Assembly (NCBI GenBank): GCA_946803715.1 | Contig: CAMPET010000026.1 | Location: 87,928-131,172, forward strand | DNA length: 43,245 bases | Reading direction: 5' to 3' | From: Beroe ovata | Lineage: Eukaryota > Ctenophora > Nuda > Beroida > Beroidae | The notes under the pieces: generated by a model | Told to the model about the DNA's origin: nothing | The model's database searches: none | Seen by the model: the letters and a program-made list of their open reading frames with translations, nothing else | Made by a program: the position numbers and the translations under genes | Shown here: piece by piece, positions 20,073 through 31,700 of the stretch | How the letters are laid out: each line of letters begins with the position of its first letter | Position numbering within the stretch: the first letter of the stretch is position 1

Positions 20073-21950
20073 ATGCCGGAGTACCTTTCTTTCCAAGGTG
20101 ACAAGGAATTCCGTCAAATCCTTATTCTCTCCATCTTATCTGGCAAACCTTTTGTAATCAAAGATGTGAGGCACCTAGAGGATGATCTCGGACTAACAGA
20201 TTACGAAGTTTGTCTATTGAAATTGATTGATAGATTAACCAATGGTACAAAGACTAAGCTGAATGAAACTGGTACACAATTGATCTTCAACCCAGGATTC
20301 ATCATTGGAGGTAGGTGGATTTCTTATGTTTTGCAACTGGACAATACTACTTGACCCTACGGTCAATGCTACTTGTCCCTCCTTGACTCTACTAGAAGAT
20401 TTATTCTGCCTCAAGTTGACAATTAATTAGTGAATTAAGTGTCCAGTGAATTAAGTGTCCAGTTAATATGTTCTTCAGGTGATGTGAGCCATGATTGCTC
20501 CTTAACCGCCCCACTGGGCTATTTCTTGGAGGTTCTCGTTTGTCTTGCTGCATTTTCGAAGAAAAAGTTCAATGTAACGTTACAAGGAGTAACACATGGT
20601 TTTGGACACCCCAATGTCAGTCTCCTGCATCGAACTTCCACACTTTTTTGAAAGCATGAATTTGATATCATTTATGTCTATTGATTATCACGTGATTATT
20701 TACAACCAATGATGAACTCTCGGACACCCAGGTGGATACAATCAAGCATGTAACAATGAGTTATTGCAAGAAACTTGGTCTACATTCCGCTGAATTACTG
20801 ATCAATAAAAGGGGCTACCCTCCATTGGGTGGAGGCGAGATTGTTTTCTCCAGCAACACTCTTAAAGTCATCAAACCAATTCATTGGCTTGATCAAGGCA
20901 AGGTCTGTTGTAAATCCATGAAGGAAGTGACTGAAATTGTGTCGGGCTGTGTCAAGATCTACAGCAAATAATTTTATCGGGAAAGGGTCATTGATGTTCG
21001 GAAGAGTCTGTCGATGTTCATAGATGTATAGGTAGATCACATATCTTAAAATTTATGACCATTCCCAAATATACCCTCGAATACTATTATTGGAAACGGT
21101 CACAAATAGGTAGATAGAGAAGAGTCACACTTCTCTGTTCTGTCTTTAATGTAGACAACCATCTGCAGATAAAGCGAATAAGAGGTGTAGCATCATGCTC
21201 CAGAATGTCCCCAGCCACGAATCCCCGTGTCATAGATGCATCACGAGGCATACTCAACGATTTCATTCCAGATGTGTACATTTACAACGAGCACCTAAAG
21301 GGAGCTCAGTCTGGAAAGTAATGCTAAATTAATTATAGTTTGATGCAGTGAAGAATGAATAACCACATGTTTGTAGTGCAATGAATAATAGTTGTAGCAT
21401 GATCGTTTTGCAGGTCTCCCGGTCACAGTCTGTTACTCTACACGGAGAGTACAACTGATGTTTTGCTGAGTTTTGACAACACTTCCGCCGAAAAAGTTCT
21501 ACCTGAGGACTTCGCTACCACCACTACCCGTCACCTTTTAGGTATTCAGTTTCCATGATATGCATTATGTTTTTATTTATGATTTGATAACAATTCTGTT
21601 CATGGTTATCTAGCGAGATATCCAATGCTGTTTATGGTTATCTAGCAAGATGTCTAACTTCCTCAGATACGATATATGCTGGCGGCTGTGTTGACTCAAC
21701 TCACCAACATTTAGTTATTCTTTTCATGGCGCTCACCCAGAATAATGTTTCGTCAGTCAGATTTGGTCCCCTCACTCCTTACACGGTTTCTTTCCTTAAA
21801 AACTTGAAGACATTTTTTGGGGTAGTTTTTAAGATTAAAGTGGAAAATCAAAACGCCGACGAATCTGGAATCCGAAAAGGTCTTAGCTCAACTTTAGTTT
21901 TGTCATGTTTAGGTGTTGGTTTTCAAAATATGAACCGCTCTATGACTTGA
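20073..21950 (+). CDS. RCL1: RNA 3'-terminal phosphate cyclase-like protein (RCL1)
   Basis: Six exons in phase: 20073-20310, 20479-20615, 20732-20902, 21169-21317, 21414-21541 and 21667-21950, giving 368 residues (human RCL1 373). RCL1/Rcl1p has the cyclase fold without cyclase activity and acts with BMS1 in early 18S pre-rRNA processing in the nucleolus. Landmarks in order: FRQILILSILSGKPFVIKDV, TGTQLIFNPGFIIGG, DVSHDCSLTAPLGYFLEVL, RGYPPLGGGEIVFS, IKRIRGVA, ILNDFIPDVYIYNEHLKG, SGKSPGHSLLLY, IYAGGCVDSTHQHLVILFMA, FGPLTPYTVSFLKNLKTFF and CLGVGFQN. ATG is 2 nt after TTTCTAG, an acceptor-like site. It lies between RWDD2-like (443 bp) and MMADHC (455 bp). The exon junctions fit phase and family conservation, so the model is firm. 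Confidence 0.95.
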
Positions 21951-22405
21951 TGTTTCTTCCATTGTTAAAATTTGACAGGGTTGATTTATTTGTTATCCAC
22001 GAGTTTGTTATTTGAAACATTCAGAAGATTCATTTGTTCTGAGTTGAATAATTATTATAACTTGCAATTGTTGCATTTTATTCTTATACTTGAGCTGATC
22101 TCATCTCATTGTCTACATATTCAATGTTGTCGATCGGCCTTCTGAATCAACAATCAACATCAATGTTGGATGATATTCTGCAATCCTAACTACTTACGAA
22201 GTTTTACTGTAATGAATGTTCCAAATACATGTGTAACTTTATTGTGTAACTATAGAGTATAGGTACCTTGGGGCTTGATCGCTAGGTATTATACTGCTAG
22301 ATTCTCAGTAAATTAACCATAGGCAACTTTTTCTACAAACTCAAAAATATGATTTCAACGTTTTCATGTATAAGATCATTCTAGGTGACAGTGCTGATTA
22401 TCTCT

Positions 22406-23089
22406 ATGTCTCTGATCAGTTATGTTCAACGTGGACTGAAAGCAATAGCATCTTTGAGGGTACTTAGTTTTTCATCTTCTCCAATACACGCCAGTGAACT
22501 TTGCACTGACCACTCTGCTAATAGTCTCACTGATTATGAAACTCCTTTAGCATTCCAATACGATCGCAAAATGCCAAAATATGACGGTTTTGACTGTTTG
22601 AAAGCAGAAAAGTCTATATCTTATCAGAAAGATGTCATGCCAGGTGCTGTTGAAAGGTTGGAATCAGTGTTTCCAGTAAACAGCGGTGACATATTCCCTA
22701 TGATGTTTTTACTCCACACAGTCAACGATATGTCTATCTGGAGTTATGATTCGCAAAGAGAAAGGGAAAACCAGACCAAGATTTTCATAGTAATTGCTAA
22801 AGAATTTTGTGCTCAAATGAAAACTCTTGGCTATTGGAGTAATTTCATTGATCCCTCATCTGGTATGCCCTACGAAGGTTCATATACAAATGAACCCCTC
22901 ACTGATTGTGATGAAGACTTCGCATCAATTTCTGAGGATCTCGAACTAGAAGATATTGGCTGTTGTAGAGCTCTAAAACATTGCAGGTGGGGATTTAACG
23001 TGTTTTCTGGACTTATAGTTTGTAACGCACCAGAGACTGTTGCTTTAAAGACCTTCAAGTTGTCGGAACATAAATTTTTAGCGAACTGA
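22406..23089 (+). CDS. MMADHC: MMADHC (CblD) cobalamin trafficking protein
   Basis: Single exon, 227 residues from ATG at 22406. Residues 1-26 (MSLISYVQRGLKAIASLR...) are basic, serine-rich and free of acidic residues, a mitochondrial targeting sequence. The C-terminal half carries the family signature: NDMSIWSYDSQRERE, LGYWSNFIDPSSG, GSYTNEPL, LEDIGCCRALKHCRWG and a final beta strand FSGLIVCNAP. MMADHC works with MMACHC to direct cobalamin to cytosolic methionine synthase or mitochondrial methylmalonyl-CoA mutase. It is shorter than human MMADHC (296) in the weakly conserved middle. A GTG-containing open stretch upstream follows TTCTAG at 22384, so the leader may be spliced there. Gaps: 455 bp from RCL1, 417 bp to STK36. 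Confidence 0.93.
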   Translation: MSLISYVQRGLKAIASLRVLSFSSSPIHASELCTDHSANSLTDYETPLAFQYDRKMPKYDGFDCLKAEKSISYQKDVMPGAVERLESVFPVNSGDIFPMMFLLHTVNDMSIWSYDSQRERENQTKIFIVIAKEFCAQMKTLGYWSNFIDPSSGMPYEGSYTNEPLTDCDEDFASISEDLELEDIGCCRALKHCRWGFNVFSGLIVCNAPETVALKTFKLSEHKFLAN

Positions 23090-23506
23090 GTTATCATTCT
23101 TGGCAGAACAAAGAAGCAAATATTTATTTCCATAGCTTTGACAATTGACATGTTTGTTTTAGTGATTTTATAATTTTTGTAAATTGTATGTAAATCTTGG
23201 TTTGAAAAGTGTAGTTTTTAGAGCACTCAAAGGTCTTAGTATCAGAAATGTCAAAGGCAACATGTCAATAACTGCCTACAGTTGTTATCCTCAGTATTTC
23301 TTGTTAACTTATTATGCAGATGCAATTGGATGTTCTGTGTTTTCGGATAAAACCGTAATTGCTCCCCATCATTGTATAGCTATTATTGATAAGCTGATGA
23401 GTATATCGCGTATCATGAATTGTTTTGTGTACCTACCTATGTATATATTTGATCAGCTTGGATTTTAACTAGCAACTGATCAAAGGTCTATTTCACTACA
23501 GCTAGC

Positions 23507-26263
23507 ATGGAAGACTATCATATTCTAGAGTGTATTGGAGAAGGATCTTTTGGCAGAGTGTATAAAGGACGGAAAAAGTATACATTTGAAATCGTTGCAA
23601 TGAAGTTCATATCCAAACTTGGCAGATCAGAAAAGGAGCTGATGAATCTTCGTAGAGAGATAGAAATAATGCGGGGTCTAAAACATCCGAATATCATAAC
23701 ATTACTGGATTCGTTTGATACGGATAATGAAGTTTGCGTTGTGACAGAATTTGCTGACGGAGAGTTATTCCACATCCTTGAGGATGATCAAAAACTGCCC
23801 GAGAAAATCGTTCACCATATTGCACACCAACTGGTATCGGCACTGTGGTATCTTCACTCTAACCGCATCTTACATAGAGATATGAAACCCCAGAATATTC
23901 TCTTGTCGAATGGTGGATTCGTGAAGTTGTGTGATTTCGGATTTGCAAGGGCCATGAGTGTTGACACGTTCATGGTTACTTCCATCAAAGGTACACCGCT
24001 TTACATGTCACCTGAATTAGTTCAAGAACAACCTTATGATCACAATGCTGATCTCTGGGCCCTTGGATGTATACTTTTCGAGCTCTTTTCCGGTGAGCCT
24101 CCATTCTACACAACAAATTTATTCCAACTTGTTAACCTTATCACGAAAAATCCTGTGAAATGGCCATCTGGGATGTCAAATGATTTTCAGGATTTCCTCT
24201 CTGGTCTTCTTGATAAAAACCCAAGTACTAGACTGACGTGGCCCAATCTTCTTGATCACCCATTTGTTGCTGAATTCGTCATTCGGGAAGAAAATGTGAT
24301 ATGGCCGCCAGTCACACCGCCATCTGGTGATAACATCAATCCTTCAGCCACGCTCAAATCAGGTGTCATGACAAAGACACAGAAAATTCCAGCATCTGAC
24401 CTGGCAATTGCTAATCTTAAGGATTCTCTTTCTTTGATGAACAATCAAAATGGTGATCTCAATGCTGATAAGGTCACTGACACTACTAATAACAGAACTG
24501 CGCTGATTAAAACGCCATCGAGAACGAAGAAAGACGTCTTTGCAAAGCATAAGGAAAGACTCAAGACCGGAGATGCAATAAGAAATTACATATCACAACT
24601 CAAGGACACCGATTATGACAGAACATCAGTACTCGCGAACATTGATAAGCTATTCAACAGTTGTTCAAGTGCAGAAATGAATGAGTTGTGCCACGCATGT
24701 TTGAACTTGACACCCGACTCAATCTTGGTAAATTATCTCATTCAATGGCAACATCCCACTACTTTGAATGTTGTGAGGTCATTTTCCATTTCATGCCCTG
24801 AAGTGGTTGTTTCGGAAATTGGCTTGTTACTGCATATCATGGCTTCAGGAAATCCTGAACTTATAGATTCTTGCTTGCACATAGCTTTGGAACTTTCAAG
24901 CAATAACAAAACAGTAGGCAAGCTTCTCAAAGGACTGAAAGCAAGCTATTGTGATGGTTTGAAAAAACTTTTCACAAGCCTCCAAGAGAATTTGAGTCCT
25001 CTTCATGTGAATGTTTTACTTGTTTTGTGCCAAGCTGATATGAACTGTGCTTCACCATGGCTCTGTGTTTGGATGGGAGTTGCATTTGAATCAGACGAAA
25101 GTTGGATGGGCCTCATAGGTGTTGACGGTGGTAAGGATCTCCTAGCTTATGCTGCTGCTTGTCATCCACCGTTTGCAGGATTGATCCTTGATGTTGATGG
25201 ATTTTGTAGGGAACTATTGATAAGTTCAGACTCATTACTCCTGTTGATCGCATTATTTTCTGTGAAAGCTCGTCCACACGCTCTTCTCCCTATTGCTAAA
25301 TCTAGAGAAGTAGCAAAATCAAGAATTCTGGAAAGTCTCAGTGTGGCGCCCCTGGATAAATTTAATTCTGAAGAAATTGTGGTTTTGTACCTTCTCTGTG
25401 GTCTTCCATTCGTAGAAATGACTGAAAAAGTCATCATTTCTGTTCAATCAATCAAGTCTTTTTCTGAAAATGTGAGGCGACTTTCTGGTCTGCATTCACC
25501 CCTTCATGCAGCAACACTCTGGTTGATTCAGCAGCCTAACAAAAACCCTGACCTATGCTTGGAGTTATGGACGTGGGTTCTTGGATCAATTTCATACTCC
25601 TCGCTCCCTGAAACCTGTTTTATAGAAACTATTAAGACTATAACCCACACTTTTCAAGATAACCCGTGTTCAGAGTTTGCAGTTTTAGTTGCGGAATGTG
25701 GTGTTCAAATCGTTAGACATTCTTTACCCTGTGAAAAAGAAGTTTTTCCATATTTGGTTGCTTTCATGATGTCTGTTACTGCTTATGTGGAAGATCCAAT
25801 CTGTGATGCAGAAGTTGCAGTTGCACTCATAAACACTGCAGTTGCACATAAGGTGAAAGTGAAGCAGACAATTCCTATACTACAGCTGTTGGTACTGTCT
25901 GTAGAATCAGAATATGATGCAAAACAAATTCTAGCCTGGTTGGCTGATAACATCAATTTCGCCAAAGCTTCCATGAAGAATTCTGATACTGCTGAGTTCA
26001 GCATGGGCCTCTTAGCTGCTCTAAGTGGTTACATGGCAAATGATGTGCTTGACTTTTTGCTCAAGCTTTTCTCGGTCTCAGAGCTTGCAAATTACTGTGA
26101 AAATGCATCTGAGAACTTTTTCTTGCAGCTCGCTTCAATAATTTCATCTGTGGGTAAGCTCTACCCTAAGATCATGATGTTATCCGAACTCTCAGATGTC
26201 ATTTCAAAGAAAGCACCTTCTCATGAAATAATCACCACTGCTCTTCAGACTCTGGGTAGTTAA
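23507..26263 (+). CDS. STK36: STK36 / Fused serine-threonine kinase
   Basis: One exon, 918 residues. The kinase domain occupies 1-255: [11 protein letters not shown] (11-21), catalytic K33 in VAMKF, E51, HRDMKPQN with D125, DFGFARAM with D143, and [20 protein letters not shown]. The opening [21 protein letters not shown] and [12 protein letters not shown] are typical of the Fused/STK36 family. The rest (about 300-918) is helical, leucine-rich and HEAT/ARM-like, as in the STK36 C-terminus. Members act in Hedgehog signalling (fly) or in ciliary central-pair assembly (vertebrates). It is shorter than human STK36 (1315), mainly in the C-terminal part. All catalytic residues are present. ATG follows TTTCACTACAG|CTAGC. 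ATTAAA at 26572 may be the poly(A) signal. The fully intronless state is unusual for this gene. Confidence 0.95.
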   Translation: MEDYHILECIGEGSFGRVYKGRKKYTFEIVAMKFISKLGRSEKELMNLRREIEIMRGLKHPNIITLLDSFDTDNEVCVVTEFADGELFHILEDDQKLPEKIVHHIAHQLVSALWYLHSNRILHRDMKPQNILLSNGGFVKLCDFGFARAMSVDTFMVTSIKGTPLYMSPELVQEQPYDHNADLWALGCILFELFSGEPPFYTTNLFQLVNLITKNPVKWPSGMSNDFQDFLSGLLDKNPSTRLTWPNLLDHPFVAEFVIREENVIWPPVTPPSGDNINPSATLKSGVMTKTQKIPASDLAIANLKDSLSLMNNQNGDLNADKVTDTTNNRTALIKTPSRTKKDVFAKHKERLKTGDAIRNYISQLKDTDYDRTSVLANIDKLFNSCSSAEMNELCHACLNLTPDSILVNYLIQWQHPTTLNVVRSFSISCPEVVVSEIGLLLHIMASGNPELIDSCLHIALELSSNNKTVGKLLKGLKASYCDGLKKLFTSLQENLSPLHVNVLLVLCQADMNCASPWLCVWMGVAFESDESWMGLIGVDGGKDLLAYAAACHPPFAGLILDVDGFCRELLISSDSLLLLIALFSVKARPHALLPIAKSREVAKSRILESLSVAPLDKFNSEEIVVLYLLCGLPFVEMTEKVIISVQSIKSFSENVRRLSGLHSPLHAATLWLIQQPNKNPDLCLELWTWVLGSISYSSLPETCFIETIKTITHTFQDNPCSEFAVLVAECGVQIVRHSLPCEKEVFPYLVAFMMSVTAYVEDPICDAEVAVALINTAVAHKVKVKQTIPILQLLVLSVESEYDAKQILAWLADNINFAKASMKNSDTAEFSMGLLAALSGYMANDVLDFLLKLFSVSELANYCENASENFFLQLASIISSVGKLYPKIMMLSELSDVISKKAPSHEIITTALQTLGS

Positions 26264-26767
26264 TTAAGGACTCTATCATTATTAAGAATGGCATTTTATC
26301 CCTAGAAGACAATCACATGGTTAATGATATGTTTGTAATATGATAACATGTCGTGGATAATGGATATAGCATATCTTGGATCTCAGTTCACTTTTTTGAA
26401 ATTGAAATACCTGCAAAGTTCAGGAGTTTTTATGCTAAACTTGTTCATCATTTCAGATTCACTGGTTTTCTAAAATATATTTTTCGTTCTGACTTCGCAC
26501 CTTTATTTAACTATTTAACTAGTGTAAATAATATGAAGTGTAATGTGTATATAAATTATAAACAGCTGTAAATTAAAGTTTATATCATTTCTAAAAGTTG
26601 TTATTTTGGTCTTGTCTGCCGCTGAGTTATCGAATATTGGTGTATTGCTTGTATTTTGAAATATTACTATAATTAATTGGACAAACTATAGACTGAATAC
26701 TCCGGTTTCAGGCTATGCAACCATAACATTGACAAAGTGACCACTTGATATTATTCGATGTGACAAT

Positions 26768-28569
26768 ATGATCTCTATGAAACGTTTTGTGAAAGCTATC
26801 AGATCTGTGAGATGTGTCCATAGTGATCAGACCTCTCCCCAACTCCCAAAGTACAGAACTCGGGCTGATCAGTTGAATAACCCTTATCGGGATCAGTTCA
26901 CATATGGCCGAAAGCCAAGGACATTCCGCGAGCGTTACATTGAATCCAAGAAGAATGAACCCAAACCTAAGATAACCTCTAGTCATCTGAATCTAAAACA
27001 GTCACGGACCAGGAAACACTCCTTCTACAAGACTGAACAGGTTGACAGATTCTCGGAGTTAGGGATTACAGAAAAGATAACTCAGCAAATAGCCGAGTTG
27101 GGAGTTATTCACCCCACTACAGTTCAGACAGATGTGATACCTGTGCTACTGCAAAATGAGAACTGTGTGTTCATTGGCCCCACGGGTGCAGGTAAACAAT
27201 TATATGTATGACACATTTTGAAGTTTTTGCCACTATTCTATGATATGTTACAGTCTTGGTGTATTATATCAACAATAATGTATTGTCAGGTAAAACGTAC
27301 ACCTTTCTTCTTCCTGCCGTGCAATCTGTGCTAGAAAGTCGGGCACGTGGTTTTGTCTCGCGATCAAAAGCACCAAGAATCATCATCATGACACCTACTA
27401 AATTCCTAGCATCACAGGTAGATACCTATATTTAAAGCGTGCTGCATGTATTTTGTACATAACCAGATTTGTTGTTGTTATAAGTTACTGCTTTGAAGTG
27501 TTAATTGGAACCTATGACATGAATGTGTACATTGTACAAGAATACCGAAATTGTGTCTTGTATATAATAAGAGTTGAAATGTCTAAACATGAAGTTGAAG
27601 ATCATGCTGGATTTGATCATCCATATTTCCCAGATAAGCGTTGTTACCGAGCACTTGACTCAGGATCTTCAACTACGCACGGAATGTTTATCGAGTTTGA
27701 CACCCTCCCGGCAGAAGAAGGTGGTGTCAAGTTCACCTCCTGTTGACATCATAGTGGGAACCTATGACAACATCATGTCCCACATTACATCCGGTGTGGT
27801 GTCAACAGCTGATCTGCAACATCTCATCATTGATGAAGTCGAGAGTTTCCTCGATTACCGTAATGTGGATGAAAATCTCCCATTTCTCAGAGAATTTGTT
27901 GACATTGAGGAAGGAGGTACCAAGTGTCAGATTACCATGTGTGGAGCTATTCTACCGACTGAGGGCTTTTCTAAGCTGCGTGATGTGATACCAGGTCTAC
28001 TGCGTTATCTGAACCCTTATTGTCACGTTCCAATGGGTCATGTATCACAGAGTTTCCACTTCGTGAACAACAAGCAGAAACCACAGCATTTCGTCAATGT
28101 CTTGAGGAAGTTTATTGGGAATCACAACATGAAGTTCAATCGACCTCTCATATTTTGTAACTACACTAACGCAGCGTTCTGGCTCCACAAGTACCTTATC
28201 ACGGAAGGTATCAATAACATCATGTTAGGAAAATCGGACAAAAGAGGACAAAAGGACGTGCTCATGAGGACAGAACTGCCGTCCACCGATTACCCCATTG
28301 TCGCTGTGGACGCAGCGAGTTTCGGCCTGGATTTCCGAGACGTGGGCCTTGTCGTGAACTACGAGTTTCCGTTCACTTACGAAGACTATATCAGGCGATG
28401 TGGGCGAACTGGGCGCATGTCAAGTAATTCCAATAAGTGTGAAGTTATCAGCTATGTGTCACATAATAGAGATAAAGCGTTGTTCAATATAGTGAAAAAT
28501 AGCACTACGTCTAGCGAATGTAAAGCATACTCGCTACTAAGCCCTAATAAGTTCGGCTGGATTAAATGA
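26768..28569 (+). CDS. DDX28: Mitochondrial DEAD-box-type RNA helicase, DDX28-like
   Basis: Three exons in phase: 26768-27191, 27290-27417 and 27634-28569, giving 495 residues. The N-terminus (MKRFVKAIRSVRCVHS from the second Met) is a mitochondrial presequence. Motifs: HPTTVQ (Q motif), GPTGAGKT split by intron 1, PTKFLASQ (Ia), VGTYDNI (Ib), DEVE in place of DEAD (II), CGAILP (III), LIFCNYTNAAFWL (IV), VAVDAASFGLDF (V) and YIRRCGRTGR (VI). Human DDX28 assembles the large mitoribosomal subunit; its motif III is also GAT-like, which supports this assignment. The D-E of motif II needed for Mg-ATP is kept. The leader has a GTTTCAG acceptor 57 nt upstream. Only 147 bp separate its stop from the importin start. 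Confidence 0.88.
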
Positions 28570-28716
28570 TAGACACGTTTTCTAATGATCGTATACTCGA
28601 TGAAATTTTCCTTAACATTTGGTTGCATCATTGTACACTCTATTTCAATCATTAACTCGATATTTTCAGTTTAACTGAATACCATGCATTTTGAGTAACA
28701 TTCTCACATTCATAGC

Positions 28717-31700
28717 ATGAGCGACAGGATAAAATCGTTTAAGAACAAGGGATGGGTTGATGCTGATGAGTCAAGACGAAGGCGCAAAGAAGGCGCTGTC
28801 GAATTGAGAAAAGTAGGTATCATTTCCAAGTAATACTTCCAGATTTGTTCTAGTTTCTAATTACACATGTTTCATCACATGTCATTGTCAGGAGAAGCGA
28901 AATGAGAACATGCTCAAAAGGCGGAATATACCGCTCGACGAATTCTCCAACGAAACAGTGGAATTGGTGAGTCCCGTAATTGTCCTGGCCTCTCGTAATG
29001 AAATGACAGCCGCGCAATACGTTGATAGAATGATGGAACGCGCGCGCAATGTACTAGCAAATTTTGTCGTTTTTAAAATATCAAATCTTCATTGTTATTT
29101 GTTTGAAAACGCGCGTTCCGCGCGCAATTTCTCTTTAAAATGATGGACCGCCGATTGCCGAACATCGAATCACGACTGTGCTTTTGTACAACTGACGTCA
29201 TATGATACGCTAATTAAACGAGGACAGTGGACACAATAACTTCACAGCACATGCCCCGAATGAGATCATTCAAACTTGTGTATCAGTCAATTCATAAAAT
29301 TCTTGCTAGAAGCGGGTCCAAACTCCAAATTAAACTGAAATCGGACACGAAGTAGAATGATTATTGTGCATGGCTATGATCATGAACTATCATCGTTGAT
29401 ATTGCATGATCCTCCTGGACTCTTCAACTGTTGATATAGCGTCACCTGAGTGGTAATGTTAAAATGTCTAAATGCTGCGAAAATATCAATTATAGTTTGA
29501 TCTCAGATATGCTTACACACGTGTTACACAAACTTACCATGAAATCTGGGTCACCCAGTGAACCAATAACACTCCATCCTGTTTTCTCTTCCAGTTCACA
29601 ATAATCGAATACGGTAGTGTAGAACCCATCCAGCTTATACACAGGTATCTTGTCTCTTTTCATTAACTCTGATATCCCCTGTATCTCACGGTCATGTTCT
29701 TCTATCAGCAGATTATCGAGTATCGTGGTTATCGTGTCCGATCCGAGCACCAAACCAGTGCTTGGAGTAAATCGCGGGCCAGCCAACTTCTGAACAAGAA
29801 TTGGAATTATTTTGTTATCTGGATAGGCGCTGCCATATTGTGTGGCACCTTATTAATATAACATCGTACCTAATATTTCATTGTACGATCACGGTTCATT
29901 GAAGATATCGGTTGTATACTTATTGAAATTCTAATATAAAGCCACCACCTCACCTGCTCAATTCTCGTTTCTCCAATCGCTAGGAAACGTTTCTTATGAA
30001 CCTTGTCCAGTTGTGGCATTGTACTGTTCAAGTTAACGAGACTGTTGTCGTTTGCTAGCATAACCGATCCGAAATGGGGGAACCGGCTGTTCACCCATTC
30101 TAAACCAGCTAGAGTTAGTGATGAGTTGCGTCCCCCGGGTGTTACTCTTGGCAACTCAAGGAGGATTGTATCACCTCCTTCCTCACTCTCTGCGATCACA
30201 TCACTTGTTGTGTTGACTACATCACCGATACCCTCCTCACTGTGATCCCCCTTGATGCCGCACACGAAGAAAACGCGCACATTATGCCCGTCCATCTGTC
30301 GGCCCCATGTCAGTCTCACAGCTGTCCTGTATGCTGTATTTTGTGGTGCTGTCGCCACGAGCACGATCAACTTGTAATAATTTTGTCTGGCGAGTACAAT
30401 TGGCCGTGGTTCGGACAGAACCTTCGATATGTATTCAAACCGCAGCTCTGAGTATTCTAAATTTCTCAGTTTGGGGTCCTCATGATTCAGGGGTGTTAGG
30501 GATGGAGAGGGAAGTAAGAAGTAGACCGAGAATATGAGGATTGAGAGAATGAGGCTAAGTCTTGTCTTGAACCTGAGAACGAACATGTTTCGTCTAATAA
30601 ATCGGTCCAACGATGAACAGCATGTTTCCAGTTGATTCCTGATAGCTCCAGCAATTTGTAGTGTCATATTAAGGGAAGCTCCAGAAAATCTTTGGATCAA
30701 AAAATACTGAAACAGTGAAAGAGTCCGACAGCAATTAGAGATCGTTTGATTGAAAAGTTTCCGCAAACTAAGAGGCGGATCTCGACATGCCATGCATTAT
30801 GAAGTTATGCACTTTTTAGCAAACTACAGTTGTTATGCAGTGCATGTTATGATCGTTTCATGATGCTTTGCTTAGTTCTTTGTTTGAATCATCTATAAAG
30901 CGACCACGTATGGAATATCGACACGGTACGAAATTATCGTTAGCTTTAATAATGATAGTATGATCTGTAGTATCATTTGAGTAGGGGATTGGGAGAAATG
31001 TAATGAGAACCACCGTCAACTATCTTCTCTACCAATGCTAGTGCTGTATTGCTGTGCTATTTCGCATAGGTGACGCATCCAGTATAACTGATAACCGGAA
31101 TATTGCCCACCAAGTACCATAACTCCACCTACCGACTGCTTATGTAATGGCAGTGCACGGTGCAAACACACGCAAACACACACACACACACACACAGTAC
31201 ACACACGCACAACGACCCAAGCACACACCCAAAACGGCAGCGGACCGCGGGCAGGNNNNNNNNNNNNNNNNNNNCACACACACATACACACCAATGCATG
31301 GGATTGATATTCTGATCTCAGGGCAACGAGAACAAGGACTTGCAATCCCTCGTGTTGGAAGCCCGGAGTTCAGATCCCAATGTGAGACTCAGCTGTATTC
31401 AACAAACGAGGTACCTCCCTCTTCACTGCACCTCTGTCACCTGCTTACCCTTTCCCGTCATCCCTCAGTCCCCTCGAGCTCTCACTCAATTCCTCTTAAC
31501 CGAAATCCACTAGGAAAGAGTTGTCAAAGGGCAACAACCCGCCCATCGACGAGCTTATCGCTGCTGGCATCGTGCCAATACTCGTGGAGTGTTTGGATGA
31601 TGACGCCAATCCTGCTCTACAGTTCGAGGCCACATGGGCCCTCACAAACATAGCATCGGGAACTTCTGATCAGACAAGACAAGTTGTGTCCTACGGTAAG

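Noticed and set aside
23184-23468. 94-codon frame between MMADHC and STK36
   Set aside because: It starts in the MMADHC 3' flank, has no recognisable family and no splice partner, and would block the short intergenic gap; treated as noncoding.
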